Below the pieces are notes generated by a model that was not told the DNA's origin, ran no database searches, and saw only the letters and a program-made list of their open reading frames with translations. 23,892 nt of DNA from W11650 sp963545585 (GTDB lineage: Bacteria > Bacillota > Clostridia > Lachnospirales > Vallitaleaceae). The DNA is taken from the NCBI GenBank assembly GCA_963545585.1, contig CAUUKX010000023.1, positions 1 through 23,892 of the forward strand. The letters are read 5' to 3'. Of this stretch, positions 8,311-15,869 are shown one piece after another (within the stretch, counting starts at the first letter, position 1; each line of letters begins with the position of its first letter). The position numbers and the translations under genes are program-made.

Positions 8311-9744
8311 CAGATATTTCTCCAACTCGTCTTTTTCTTCCCCGCCCAGTTCGCCTGCCATTTCTCCCTGCGATAAAATCAAGACTCGTGAGCAAATGGT
8401 CTTGATAAACTCAATATCATGAGTCATAATCAAGATGATTTTGTGATCCGCCGCCAGTTTTTTAATCAAGTTGCCGACTTCTTCCATGCTGCTAAGGTCA
8501 AGACCGCTGGTCGGTTCGTCAAAAATCAGCACCTCCTTGCCGCACAGCAGGCTGACCGCCACCGCCAGCCTTTGTTTTTGACCGCCGGAGAGGGACAGCG
8601 GATGCCGGTCTTTCAGTGCCGCCAGCGAAAGTGCCGCTAAAGTCCGGTCAATAAAAGGCTCTTTGTCCTTCTTTATCCCCAGCCGACACTCGGCGTCCAC
8701 GCTGTCGGTAAAAAGCTGATGCCCCACATCCTGCATTACCAGATAGGACTTTTCCCGACGTGCTTTTCCCGACAAAGTCCGGCCGTCAAAGGCGATTTGG
8801 CCGGTTTCTTCTTGTTCAAGACCGCACAGAACGCGGGCTAATGTCGTCTTGCCGGCGCCGTTTTCTCCGGTGATGGCGATGATTTCTCCGCCGGCCGCCT
8901 TAAATGAAATATTCCGCAAAACCGTTTTATGTCCAAGCTTTACACTCAGTCCGGTCACTTCAAAACGATACTTTCCCATAGCCGCACCGGCCGCCTCTGC
9001 TTTAACTTCCGACAGGTTTCGGCAGCGCAGCTTCCTCTGCCTGATTTGCGCAAGCTGATTAAACTCCGAAATATTCATATCTCCCGTAATCTGTCCGTTT
9101 CCCATCAGAATCACCCGGTCGGCAATATCCATTAAATACCAGATTCGGTGTTCCGCAATGACAATGGTTTTGCCCTGCGTTTTTATCTTTTGAATCAGTC
9201 TTTTTAGTTCCTTGATGGATTGATAATCCAGATTGGAGGACGGTTCATCCAGAACAAATACTTCGGGCCCGGCCGCGTACACCGAGGCAAAGGCAATCTT
9301 CTGTTTTTCCCCGCCGGAAAGTTCAAAAATACTGCGCCCCCGCAAATCTCGCAGCCCTAAATCTTCCGTCACCTGTTCCAGCCGGCTGGCCAATTGCTCC
9401 GTCGGCAGCCCTCGGTTTTCCAGTCCAAAAACAATTTCACTGTCGGCGTCGGTATTAAAAAACTGGGTTCTGGGGTTTTGGAACACCGTGCCGACCACTT
9501 CGGAAAGCTGCAAAATATCCGCTTTCGCGATATTTATCCCCTTCACTTCCGCTTCTCCTGTAAAGTCGCCGTCAAAAAAATCCGGAATCAGACCATTTAG
9601 CAGCCGGGTCAAAGTTGTTTTGCCACAGCCGGACGGGCCGCATAAAAGCACGCACTGCCCGCGGGGAATATGAAGTGAGACATCACGCAGACTATTTTCT
9701 TCTGTACCCTTATAGGCAAAGAAAACATTATTTAAAGTAATCAA
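8305..9744 (-). CDS. ECF transporter ATPase, two ABC domains in one chain (module 1)
   Basis: This protein supplies both ATPases (EcfA and EcfA') of an energy-coupling-factor importer as one 479-residue chain. Domain 1 has Walker A GPSGCGKTT at 36-44, signature LSGGEKQ 142-148, Walker B VFVLDEP 162-168 and histidine 199. Domain 2 has Walker A GENGAGKTT at 293-301, signature LSGGQKQR 385-392, Walker B VLIFDEP 405-411 and an MTHD switch. Both sites look intact. The start is TTG at 9744, supported by AGGAAGG nine bases upstream and by the conserved MITLNNVFFAY beginning. It follows EcfT by 83 bp. Confidence 0.94.
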   Translation of the reverse strand: MITLNNVFFAYKGTEENSLRDVSLHIPRGQCVLLCGPSGCGKTTLTRLLNGLIPDFFDGDFTGEAEVKGINIAKADILQLSEVVGTVFQNPRTQFFNTDADSEIVFGLENRGLPTEQLASRLEQVTEDLGLRDLRGRSIFELSGGEKQKIAFASVYAAGPEVFVLDEPSSNLDYQSIKELKRLIQKIKTQGKTIVIAEHRIWYLMDIADRVILMGNGQITGDMNISEFNQLAQIRQRKLRCRNLSEVKAEAAGAAMGKYRFEVTGLSVKLGHKTVLRNISFKAAGGEIIAITGENGAGKTTLARVLCGLEQEETGQIAFDGRTLSGKARREKSYLVMQDVGHQLFTDSVDAECRLGIKKDKEPFIDRTLAALSLAALKDRHPLSLSGGQKQRLAVAVSLLCGKEVLIFDEPTSGLDLSSMEEVGNLIKKLAADHKIILIMTHDIEFIKTICSRVLILSQGEMAGELGGEEKDELEKYLK

Positions 9745-9827
9745 AGAAAAATACCTTCCTTTACAAAACGAAATTAATAAATCTTTTTACCGCGAAGCTC
9801 CGCATTGGATTTTCATGCTTTTGCCGC

Positions 9828-10520
9828 TTATATCATAAAGTTAAAAATAATCAGCAAAATAATAATGCCGGTGTAAATAACAAGCAATATTCCATCCCGG
9901 ACAGAAAACCGGACATTTTCCAGACAGCTTCGCTTTCCGGCATGATCAATTCCTCTGGTAACCGCCGCCATGGTTATCTCATCCGATATTTTTGAGGCTG
10001 ATACCAGCATCGGCACATATACATATTCCATCGTTTGCAATGGATGAAACAGCAAACCCAAAGGCGAAACCGATATCCCTCGCAGCGACATCGCATCCTT
10101 GATAAATCCCCATTCCTCGGTCATGGTCGGGAAATAGCGAAGCGTAATGGCTAAAGCAATCGTAAAGCCCTTCGGTAAGGGCAGCCGACTAATCGCCGCC
10201 AGAAAAGTGCTGACCTTGGTCGTCTGAATTAAAAAAGAGCTGAGCAGAAAGCAGGGAATCAGCTTGCGGATATATACCGCAAACATATAGACAATACCGC
10301 CGGCCGCTGCCGGAAGTGCCGGTACCGCCCATAACTGTATCATCAGCAAGATAACAAAAAACGCGCCGCTTTTAAGAGCAGTCCCAGCTTTTTCGGCTTG
10401 CAAAAGCAATAAGAAAGGAATCAGCACAAAGCCGCACTCAATCCAAATACTTTCATTCAAAAAGACCGATATGCTGGTCAGAGCGAGAATTAGTAATTTA
10501 GTTCTTGGATCCAGCCGCAT
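9828..10520 (-). CDS. ECF transporter T component, EcfT/CbiQ-like (module 1)
   Basis: EcfT is the membrane scaffold that couples the ATPases to the substrate-binding S component. The 230 residues contain several hydrophobic helices, including one at 205-228. Two family coupling motifs, MSLRG (144-148) and AVTRG (186-190), lie in the long cytoplasmic helices that dock onto the ATPases. The stop codon of the S gene abuts this start (TAAATG), with GGCAGGA nine bases upstream. The S-T-A order and tight spacing indicate one complex. Confidence 0.93.
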   Translation of the reverse strand: MRLDPRTKLLILALTSISVFLNESIWIECGFVLIPFLLLLQAEKAGTALKSGAFFVILLMIQLWAVPALPAAAGGIVYMFAVYIRKLIPCFLLSSFLIQTTKVSTFLAAISRLPLPKGFTIALAITLRYFPTMTEEWGFIKDAMSLRGISVSPLGLLFHPLQTMEYVYVPMLVSASKISDEITMAAVTRGIDHAGKRSCLENVRFSVRDGILLVIYTGIIILLIIFNFMI

Positions 10521-11123
10521 TTATACAATTCCTGCCTTTTCAAAATGTTTCTTCAACAGTTTTTTGCCGATTATGCCGCCAATAACTGCGCAGATAATCG
10601 TTCCGAGCAGCATGGCCGGAATTACCCACCGATTGGCACCGATTGAGCTGATTACTGCGGCAAAAGACGAAAAATCACCTTTTTTACGCATAAACTTATC
10701 AAATTGCTCCGGCATTAGCGCCATCGGCACATAAGCCCCCATCGGCCCCAACGCAAAAATGCAATAAGCTGTCAAATTTTTCTTAAAAGACCGAAAACCG
10801 CCGGTCGATACAATCGCATCGGCGATAAAACCAAATAAAATGAAAAACACCGACATCATCCAAAACATTCCGGTCACAAATAATAAAATGCCTGATAAAA
10901 TCCCCAAAACGCTGATTGCGCCCCGTTTCGGGATTTTGGCGGTATACAGCATAAAAATACTGCCGGTAAAGAGGGCCACAATCATCGGCATAAACGGAAA
11001 GGTAACCGGCGTCATTTGCGCAGCGCCGCCGATGGTAAAGGCAATCACAAAATAAATCAGCGAAAAAATGCCGATGGAAATAAAATCTTTGGTTTGTAAG
11101 GAATCGGTCTTTTTGCTTGTCAT
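10521..11123 (-). CDS. MptD/Trep_Strep-type ECF S component (module 1)
   Basis: This 200-residue, highly hydrophobic protein has about five to six membrane segments and fits the MptD family of putative ECF S components (TIGR02185/Trep_Strep). Features include the short basic lead-in SKKTDSLQTKDFISIGIF, a helix-rich core, and the basic tail GKKLLKKHFEK. It should bind the imported substrate; no substrate is established for the family to my knowledge. ATG 11123 has AAGGAG eight bases upstream. The ATG near 11147 would begin within the upstream inverted repeat region and has no ribosome site. It is the first structural gene after tetR, 61 bp downstream of it. Confidence 0.88.
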   Translation of the reverse strand: MTSKKTDSLQTKDFISIGIFSLIYFVIAFTIGGAAQMTPVTFPFMPMIVALFTGSIFMLYTAKIPKRGAISVLGILSGILLFVTGMFWMMSVFFILFGFIADAIVSTGGFRSFKKNLTAYCIFALGPMGAYVPMALMPEQFDKFMRKKGDFSSFAAVISSIGANRWVIPAMLLGTIICAVIGGIIGKKLLKKHFEKAGIV

Positions 11124-11147
11124 AATTCTTTCTCCTTGTGTCATCAT

Positions 11148-11163
11148 GTTAGTCTTAGCTAAC
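11148..11163 (-). promoter_or_regulatory. Operator-like inverted repeat GTTAG-N6-CTAAC before the module 1 S gene
   Basis: The minus strand reads GTTAG CTAAGA CTAAC, 25 bp before the S-component start. The same GTTAG-N6-CTAAC pattern occurs at the promoter of the second ECF module (15013-15030); 11 of 16 positions agree. No convincing -10/-35 pair was found next to it, so it may act as a roadblock on transcripts arriving from tetR. Confidence 0.6.
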
Positions 11164-11176
11164 CCGCTTCTAAATT

Positions 11177-11201
11177 TTTTAAGGCTATAAAAGCCTTAAA
11201 A
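11177..11201 (-). other. A/T-rich stem-loop spanning the tetR stop codon
   Basis: TTTTAAGGC and GCCTTAAAA form a perfect 9-bp stem with a 7-nt loop, and the TAG stop of tetR lies in it. On the minus strand it is followed by A-rich sequence with only UUU, so it is a poor intrinsic terminator. It could tune read-through from tetR into the S gene. Confidence 0.45.
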
Positions 11202-11799
11202 GTCCGTCCCAGCCAGAATTAAAGAAAATCGCCAGTTCTTCTATATATTCCAATGCCTGCTTTCTGGTCATATCATGGACAACCATCTCAAATACCCCGG
11301 TAAAATAGGCACTGGTAATCATATGATGCAGTTCATGGCTAACCTGCCCCTTGATTTTCCCTTTCTCGCGCAGAATTTGATAATACCTCTCGGTGCGCTC
11401 CACATCCAGTTCTACCAACTCATGGATATAATTCGCGTATTTCGTACCTTCTGCGCTGCAAATGACCAGTTTAAACTCCGCAAAATGGTCATAAACATAA
11501 TTAACAAAATACCGCAAATACTCGGTTGACAACTCCCTGCTTTCCGCCGTTTTATTCGCCGGCACTAAATCAAAATGCGCCGCCTGCGCATCCTTGAACA
11601 TTTTTACCAATCCGTCTGCCGCCTCTGATACCAGCGCTTCAAACAGAGCCGCCTTATCCGGGTAATAGCCGTAAAAAGCGCCTTTGGTAAAACCCGCCTC
11701 CGCCACGATTTTTCTAAGCGAAGCGTCTTTAAACCCCTTGGCTAAGAACTCTTTTTTGCCAATTTCCAATATTTTCCGCTGTGTTTCCGATATACTCAT
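11185..11799 (-). CDS. TetR/AcrR-family transcriptional regulator
   Basis: This 204-residue protein has a TetR_N helix-turn-helix in residues 5-50 (AGFTKGAFYGYYPDKAALFEAL is the recognition-helix region) and a helical C-terminal ligand/dimer domain. It probably represses its own promoter through the perfect palindrome immediately upstream. It may also control module 1, which follows on the same strand, and module 2, which shares an operator-like site with module 1. ATG 11799 has GGAGG five bases upstream; GTG at 11811 would overlap that ribosome site. The ligand is unknown but is likely linked to the transported compound. Confidence 0.92.
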   Translation of the reverse strand: MSISETQRKILEIGKKEFLAKGFKDASLRKIVAEAGFTKGAFYGYYPDKAALFEALVSEAADGLVKMFKDAQAAHFDLVPANKTAESRELSTEYLRYFVNYVYDHFAEFKLVICSAEGTKYANYIHELVELDVERTERYYQILREKGKIKGQVSHELHHMITSAYFTGVFEMVVHDMTRKQALEYIEELAIFFNSGWDGLLRLL

Positions 11800-11812
11800 A
11801 TTTTCCTCCACA

Positions 11813-11848
11813 TTAATATACCAGTGGTATATACCACTGGTATATTAA
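11813..11848. promoter_or_regulatory. Perfect 36-bp palindromic operator upstream of tetR
   Basis: All 18 base pairs of the two half-sites match, with the core TACCAGTGGTA / TACCACTGGTA. The palindrome covers the -10 hexamer and the predicted transcription start, and ends three bases before the tetR ribosome site. This is the expected placement of a TetR autorepression operator. No second copy was found in the window. Confidence 0.85.
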
Positions 11849-11870
11849 CATATTTTTAAAATTGCGTCAA
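11842..11870 (-). promoter_or_regulatory. tetR promoter
   Basis: The minus strand reads TTGACG (11870-11865), 17 nt, then TAATAT (11847-11842). The predicted start is near 11835, inside the palindrome. Confidence 0.75.
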
Positions 11871-11964
11871 GATATTTGATAATTTTTCTTCCTTACCTGA
11901 AATTCAAAAGTGCTGCCGCTCAGGCAGGGCATTTGTAATTTTGACCATATTTGACAAAGAACTT

Positions 11965-12001
11965 AAAAAATGCACCCGCCCGAAAAACACGGACAAGTGC
12001 A
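11965..12001 (-). terminator. Strong intrinsic terminator after ECF module 2
   Basis: Read on the minus strand, TGCACTTGTCCG pairs with CGGGCGGGTGCA over 12 pairs (three G-U) around a 7-nt loop, followed by TTTTTT (11970-11965). It lies about 45 bp past the S-component stop and separates module 2 from the tetR promoter. Confidence 0.88.
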
Positions 12002-12047
12002 TAAGCAATTTATTTTTCTGTTGTATTCTGCCGGGAAAGTTGGGCGA

Positions 12048-12650
12048 TTAGTTCTTCTCTCCCTCTTTCAAATGCTTTTTCAATATAATATACCCCAGAT
12101 ACACCCCTGCTAACGCCAGCACGAAAGTAATAAATGTCGCCAGCACACCCATAATCCCTTGGGTGAATTTAATGTGCTCCTCCATCATTTCCGCTGTCAT
12201 TCCGGCTCGGCCAATCCAGTGCGCCTTGTACTGCTCCATGAAAAACCAAGAGGGAACAATCGACCCCCAAGCCTGCCCTACATGCATAAAACCGGATGCC
12301 AGCGCCAGTTTCCATATCTTGACAGTTTTGCCATCTCTGGATGCAATAAAGTCAGCAACCGCCGCCATGACCAGCGAACTGATTACCCACGGAAGATATC
12401 CGCCGCCCAACAACCAAAATGTTACCATCAAAATACCTGTCATCAGCGTAAACTGCCACATCTTGCCTACTTTTCTGGAAAGGAAAATAATCACCGCACC
12501 AGCAAGTAGCCCACAAGCTCCCGGACTGATGGCGTGACCAAACGGGCCAAGCGGCGTAATTACGGCCATTGCTATCATATAGAACACCATATACAATGAT
12601 GTCAGCAGTGAAATAGTTACCACATCTTTCATTTTAAAATTAGTTTTCAT
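12048..12650 (-). CDS. MptD/Trep_Strep-type ECF S component (module 2)
   Basis: This 200-residue polytopic membrane protein belongs to the same putative S-component family as the module 1 protein but is clearly diverged. It begins MKTNFKMKDVVTISLLTSLY and ends in a basic tail (LKKHLKEGEKN). The middle is richer in Trp, His and Tyr (GFMHVGQAWGSIVPSWFFME), which suggests a different binding site. ATG 12650 has GGAGG five bases upstream; the open frame runs further upstream but shows no comparable site. It is the last gene of its module, 149 bp after the ATPase. A TATAAT at 12762-12757 lies in that gap but lacks a -35. Confidence 0.85.
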   Translation of the reverse strand: MKTNFKMKDVVTISLLTSLYMVFYMIAMAVITPLGPFGHAISPGACGLLAGAVIIFLSRKVGKMWQFTLMTGILMVTFWLLGGGYLPWVISSLVMAAVADFIASRDGKTVKIWKLALASGFMHVGQAWGSIVPSWFFMEQYKAHWIGRAGMTAEMMEEHIKFTQGIMGVLATFITFVLALAGVYLGYIILKKHLKEGEKN

Positions 12651-12799
12651 CTTGTCCTCCAAAATTAGTTTAAGTTTTATATTGCAACATGAATGCCCTG
12701 CCGTTTTCGCCATACCTGCATACATTCCTATTGGGGCGCTGCTTCGGTGTCGATAAATTATAAAGTCTTGCCTGATAGGCCATAATATGCATTTCTGCT

Positions 12800-14200
12800 T
12801 TATAATACTGCTGCCATATTTTCAAATATCCCGTTCAGCTCCGACAAAGTATCCTCTTTCAGCGCAAAGTCTTTCTCAATTTTTCCGGCTTTAAGGTACA
12901 TAATCCGATTAGCCACATTTCTGATAAATTCATAATCATGGGATATCACCAAAATCGCAGTGTTTTCTTTTAATCTTGTGATTTCCGCTGCTACCTTTTT
13001 CATCGAAGCAATATCCAATCCGCTGGTCGGCTCGTCAAAAACAATCACCGGCTTCTGGCAAAGCACAGCCATACCGATCTGGAGCCGCTGTTTTTGTCCG
13101 CCGCTTAAATCAAAAGGATGTTTATGCCGGTAATCATACAGCCCCAAGTATTTAAGAGTATCTTCAATCGCGGTTTTATCATTGGTGACCAGCGCCAGCT
13201 CATTGAAAACCGAAGTGCCGAACAACTGAAAATCCGGATCCTGCATGATATAAAACGGCAGTTCATCTGCCCTAATCTCGCCCTTATCCGGCTTTAAACT
13301 CCGGCATAAGAGTTTGGCTATCGTCGTTTTTCCGGCTCCATTGTTCCCGACTAAGACGCTGACTTCCCCTTTTTGAAGCTCTATGTTGATATCTTTTAAA
13401 ATATTCTTATAGCTGACATTCTCAAGGCAGGCCACCTTCTCGCCAATCGGGGCGCTCTCCGGTGCAGGTACATCCAGTTCAAACAGCGCAAAGCTTCTGG
13501 TGTCATATTCACTTTGTTTAAATTCCATTTCGCTTGGAAAGCATCTTAATCTGCCGTTTTCCATTAGAAAAACCCGATCAATCAGCCCTTTCAAATAATA
13601 GAACCGATGATCGTCCACTATCACAGTAAGTCCGGCCTCTCTCATTTCTGCGATAATCTTTCCCAATTTGAGCGCATTTCCATAGTCCAGATTGGCTGAC
13701 GGCTCATCAAAAATGACCACCTTTTGATTGAGTGTCATGGCAGAAGCCAGTGCTAAGAGTTGTCTTTCTCCGCTGGATATTTCAAAAATATTTCGATTCA
13801 AAAGCGAATGAAGCCCGAACTTTTCCGTCAAAGCGGTCAGTCTTTCGTCCATAACCTCTTTTTTCAATCCATAATTTTCCATCGGAAAAACCAATTCCGC
13901 CGTGGAATTGGTCGTAAAGAACTGGCTTCTCGGATTCTGAAAAACCGATCCTATCTTTTGGTTCAGTTCAAACATTTTAAGTTCACTATATTTTTTATCT
14001 TCAAAATACAGTGCTCCGTTTAACCTGCCCTCTATCGTTTCCGGAATCAGACCGTTAAGGCATTTGAGCAAAGTAGATTTGCCGCTGCCGCTGTCCCCAG
14101 CCAGCAAAATAACCTCGCTGCCTTTAATGGAAAAATCTACATCCTTTATGCCGTCTTTTGACTGTTCATACCAAAAATCCAGATTTTCAGCCCTTATCAT
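12800..14200 (-). CDS. ECF transporter ATPase, two ABC domains in one chain (module 2)
   Basis: This is a 466-residue fused pair of ECF ATPases. Domain 1 has Walker A GDSGSGKST at 35-43, an altered signature ISSGERQ at 141-147, Walker B VVIFDEP 161-167 and histidine 198. Domain 2 has Walker A GNNGAGKTT at 285-293, signature LSGGQKQR 365-372, Walker B VIVFDEP 385-391 and histidine 421. The first signature departs from LSGGE, so the two sites may not be equal. ATG 14200 overlaps the EcfT stop as ATGA, which argues for translational coupling. The ATG at 14209 lies too close to the AGGA site. Confidence 0.93.
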   Translation of the reverse strand: MIRAENLDFWYEQSKDGIKDVDFSIKGSEVILLAGDSGSGKSTLLKCLNGLIPETIEGRLNGALYFEDKKYSELKMFELNQKIGSVFQNPRSQFFTTNSTAELVFPMENYGLKKEVMDERLTALTEKFGLHSLLNRNIFEISSGERQLLALASAMTLNQKVVIFDEPSANLDYGNALKLGKIIAEMREAGLTVIVDDHRFYYLKGLIDRVFLMENGRLRCFPSEMEFKQSEYDTRSFALFELDVPAPESAPIGEKVACLENVSYKNILKDINIELQKGEVSVLVGNNGAGKTTIAKLLCRSLKPDKGEIRADELPFYIMQDPDFQLFGTSVFNELALVTNDKTAIEDTLKYLGLYDYRHKHPFDLSGGQKQRLQIGMAVLCQKPVIVFDEPTSGLDIASMKKVAAEITRLKENTAILVISHDYEFIRNVANRIMYLKAGKIEKDFALKEDTLSELNGIFENMAAVL

Positions 14201-14877
14201 CTCGTCCATAATCCTGCCCACACAATCCCAATTATTAGTACCATCAGCAGCAAAGCATCACTTATTCTAAACTTCTGTTCGTAATAAGAAGTTCTTTTAA
14301 TATCAGCGTCGATTCCTTTGACCAGTCCGGCCGAAGTTACTTCCTCCGCCAAGGCGGCGCACCGGAAAAGCTGCGGCACCACGAAGTATTGAAAACTCTC
14401 TACCGGCCGTCTCCAAGTAAATGCAATCCCTCTTAGCCGCATCGACTCCTTTATATAGCCAAACTCCCGCTTAAAAGTCGGTATATAGCGCAGCGTGATA
14501 ATCACTGCTACCACTAAACTTCTTGGCAGCGGCAACTTTTCCAGCGTTGACAGCAACTCGGCCGTAGTATAATCCCTAAATAGAATAGTCGCCATCATCA
14601 AACACGGCAAAAACTGCATCAATACGCTTAAAAACACAAGCACATAGCCTACCGGAATAATATCCATGAAAACAATACAGCCAGCCGCCTCTGCCGCATA
14701 TATCGCCATAAATATTAGTGTCCTTTTAACCTTGCCTGCCAGCAGCAACACCAGCGAGGCAAACGCCATCAGAATGTAATTAAGCGGAAAAGCCGCCATA
14801 AATATAAACAGTGTCGGTATCAGAATATTAAAAAATAAAACCAGTGACGGATTTATTTTTATTGCTTTCACTTTCAT
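14197..14877 (-). CDS. ECF transporter T component, EcfT/CbiQ-like (module 2)
   Basis: This 226-residue membrane scaffold has hydrophobic helices in the first ~100 residues and one at the C-terminus. The coupling motifs are MRLRG (146-150) and GLVKG (184-188), where Lys replaces the usual Arg of the second motif. ATG 14877 has GAGGA five to six bases upstream; ATG 14892 abuts an AAAGG with no spacing. It is the first gene of module 2, with a leader of about 150 nt after a clear promoter and operator-like site. That leader also holds a perfect 12-bp palindrome, GGCTAATTAGCC (14962-14973). Confidence 0.92.
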   Translation of the reverse strand: MKVKAIKINPSLVLFFNILIPTLFIFMAAFPLNYILMAFASLVLLLAGKVKRTLIFMAIYAAEAAGCIVFMDIIPVGYVLVFLSVLMQFLPCLMMATILFRDYTTAELLSTLEKLPLPRSLVVAVIITLRYIPTFKREFGYIKESMRLRGIAFTWRRPVESFQYFVVPQLFRCAALAEEVTSAGLVKGIDADIKRTSYYEQKFRISDALLLMVLIIGIVWAGLWTR

Positions 14878-15012
14878 AAAGTTCCTCGACATCCTTTGTT
14901 GACAGCACAAATTTCCAATTACTCTCTTCCCTTTCCCAGATTCGACAGAACCATCTTTTTAGGCTAATTAGCCGTTCGCGCAGAAACACACAGTTTCAGC
15001 ATGAAAAAGGGC

Positions 15013-15030
15013 AGTTAGTTAATACTAACT
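15013..15030 (-). promoter_or_regulatory. Operator-like inverted repeat at the module 2 promoter
   Basis: AGTTAGT and ACTAACT flank a 4-bp centre (a 7+4+7 inverted repeat). It shares GTTAG-N6-CTAAC with the site before module 1. It begins at about +1 of the promoter at 15065-15037, a position that would block transcription when bound. Confidence 0.7.
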
Positions 15031-15036
15031 TAAAAC

Positions 15037-15065
15037 AGTCTACTCTTTTTTAGGCATTTCGTCAA
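15037..15065 (-). promoter_or_regulatory. Promoter of ECF module 2
   Basis: The minus strand reads TTGACG (15065-15060), 17 nt, then TAGACT (15042-15037). The predicted start is near 15030, the edge of the inverted repeat. Confidence 0.65.
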
Positions 15066-15089
15066 GGAAAATATTTTAGTTTGGCACGC

Positions 15090-15755
15090 TTATCCTCTGG
15101 CCTTAAAATCTTGGTCAATTTCCTCTTTCCACACTCCTTCGGCAAAAACGGAGCCGATTTGAGCGGAAGGGCAGCGTCTGGCACAGGATACCGCTTTTTC
15201 TAATACTTGATAATTAAGTGCCGTTCCTTTAGAATCACTGTGGAAATTAGCCGCCCGGTCCCGGTCAATGCCCATACCCTCGGCTGCTTTAATCGCATCA
15301 ATATTCGCTCCTAAAAAAAGGAATTCCCAGTTATGTTTCTTTTTCTGACGCTCAATCATTTTCTTAACCTTGCCTATACTGTATTTGGTGCTGGCATTTT
15401 CCAGCCCGTCGGTCGTAATAACAAACAATGTCTTACCCGGCCGGTCTTCTTCTCTGGCATATTTATGAATATTGCCGATATGATGAATCGCTCCACCAAC
15501 CGCATCCAATAACGCCGTACATCCCCTGACATAGTATTCTTTTTCGGTTAGTTTCGGCACATCGCCAATCTTTATCCGGTCATGAATGACATCGCAGGTA
15601 TCATCAAATAAAACCGTTGAAACAATCGCTTCTCCCGCTTCCTTTTGCTGTTTCCCAATCAGCGAATTAAAACCGCCAATTGTATCCGACTCCAAGCCGC
15701 TCATTGATCCGCTCCTATCCAGAATAAATACAAGTTCCGTTAAATTTTCTCTCAT
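15090..15755 (-). CDS. von Willebrand factor A (TerY-like) protein
   Basis: This 221-residue protein is a lone VWA domain without signal peptide or membrane segment, so it is probably cytosolic. The metal-dependent adhesion site is complete: D13-x-S15-x-S17 (DRSGSMS), T80 in GCTALLDA, and D116 in TTDGLEN. Such single-domain VWA proteins are compared with TerY of tellurite/stress clusters, but no ter genes are visible here. ATG 15755 has GGAGGG seven bases upstream. A TATAAT at 15821-15816 may be its -10, with no good -35. It follows the macro-domain gene across a structured repeat and may work with it; the partner is unknown. Confidence 0.9.
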   Translation of the reverse strand: MRENLTELVFILDRSGSMSGLESDTIGGFNSLIGKQQKEAGEAIVSTVLFDDTCDVIHDRIKIGDVPKLTEKEYYVRGCTALLDAVGGAIHHIGNIHKYAREEDRPGKTLFVITTDGLENASTKYSIGKVKKMIERQKKKHNWEFLFLGANIDAIKAAEGMGIDRDRAANFHSDSKGTALNYQVLEKAVSCARRCPSAQIGSVFAEGVWKEEIDQDFKARG

Positions 15756-15815
15756 AATAAATCCCTCCGTAAACTGGTTGCAACATAAGCTGCGGTTTTG
15801 TTAGCTTCTGAGATT

Positions 15816-15821
15816 ATTATA
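15816..15821 (-). promoter_or_regulatory. Possible -10 of the VWA gene
   Basis: A perfect TATAAT stands about 60 bp before the VWA start. The sequence 16-18 nt upstream does not resemble TTGACA, so the call rests on the -10 alone. Confidence 0.35.
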
Positions 15822-15869
15822 AACTTATGAGCAAATATTCGGTCTCTTGTCAGGCGACATATTGCCCCC

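Noticed and set aside
8063..8422. 119-codon plus-strand frame across the ECF/ABC gap
   Set aside because: It covers parts of two minus-strand genes and the tandem repeat, and its composition is Phe/Ser-rich shadow.
11925..11939. CTGCC/GGCAG hairpin upstream of the tetR promoter as a second terminator
   Set aside because: The 5-bp stem has no T-run on either strand, and the strong terminator for module 2 lies just beside it.
14878..15030. Possible riboswitch in the module 2 leader (metal, vitamin or cofactor class)
   Set aside because: Only a 12-bp palindrome is visible; I could not match any conserved riboswitch core by eye. An Rfam/Infernal scan would settle it.
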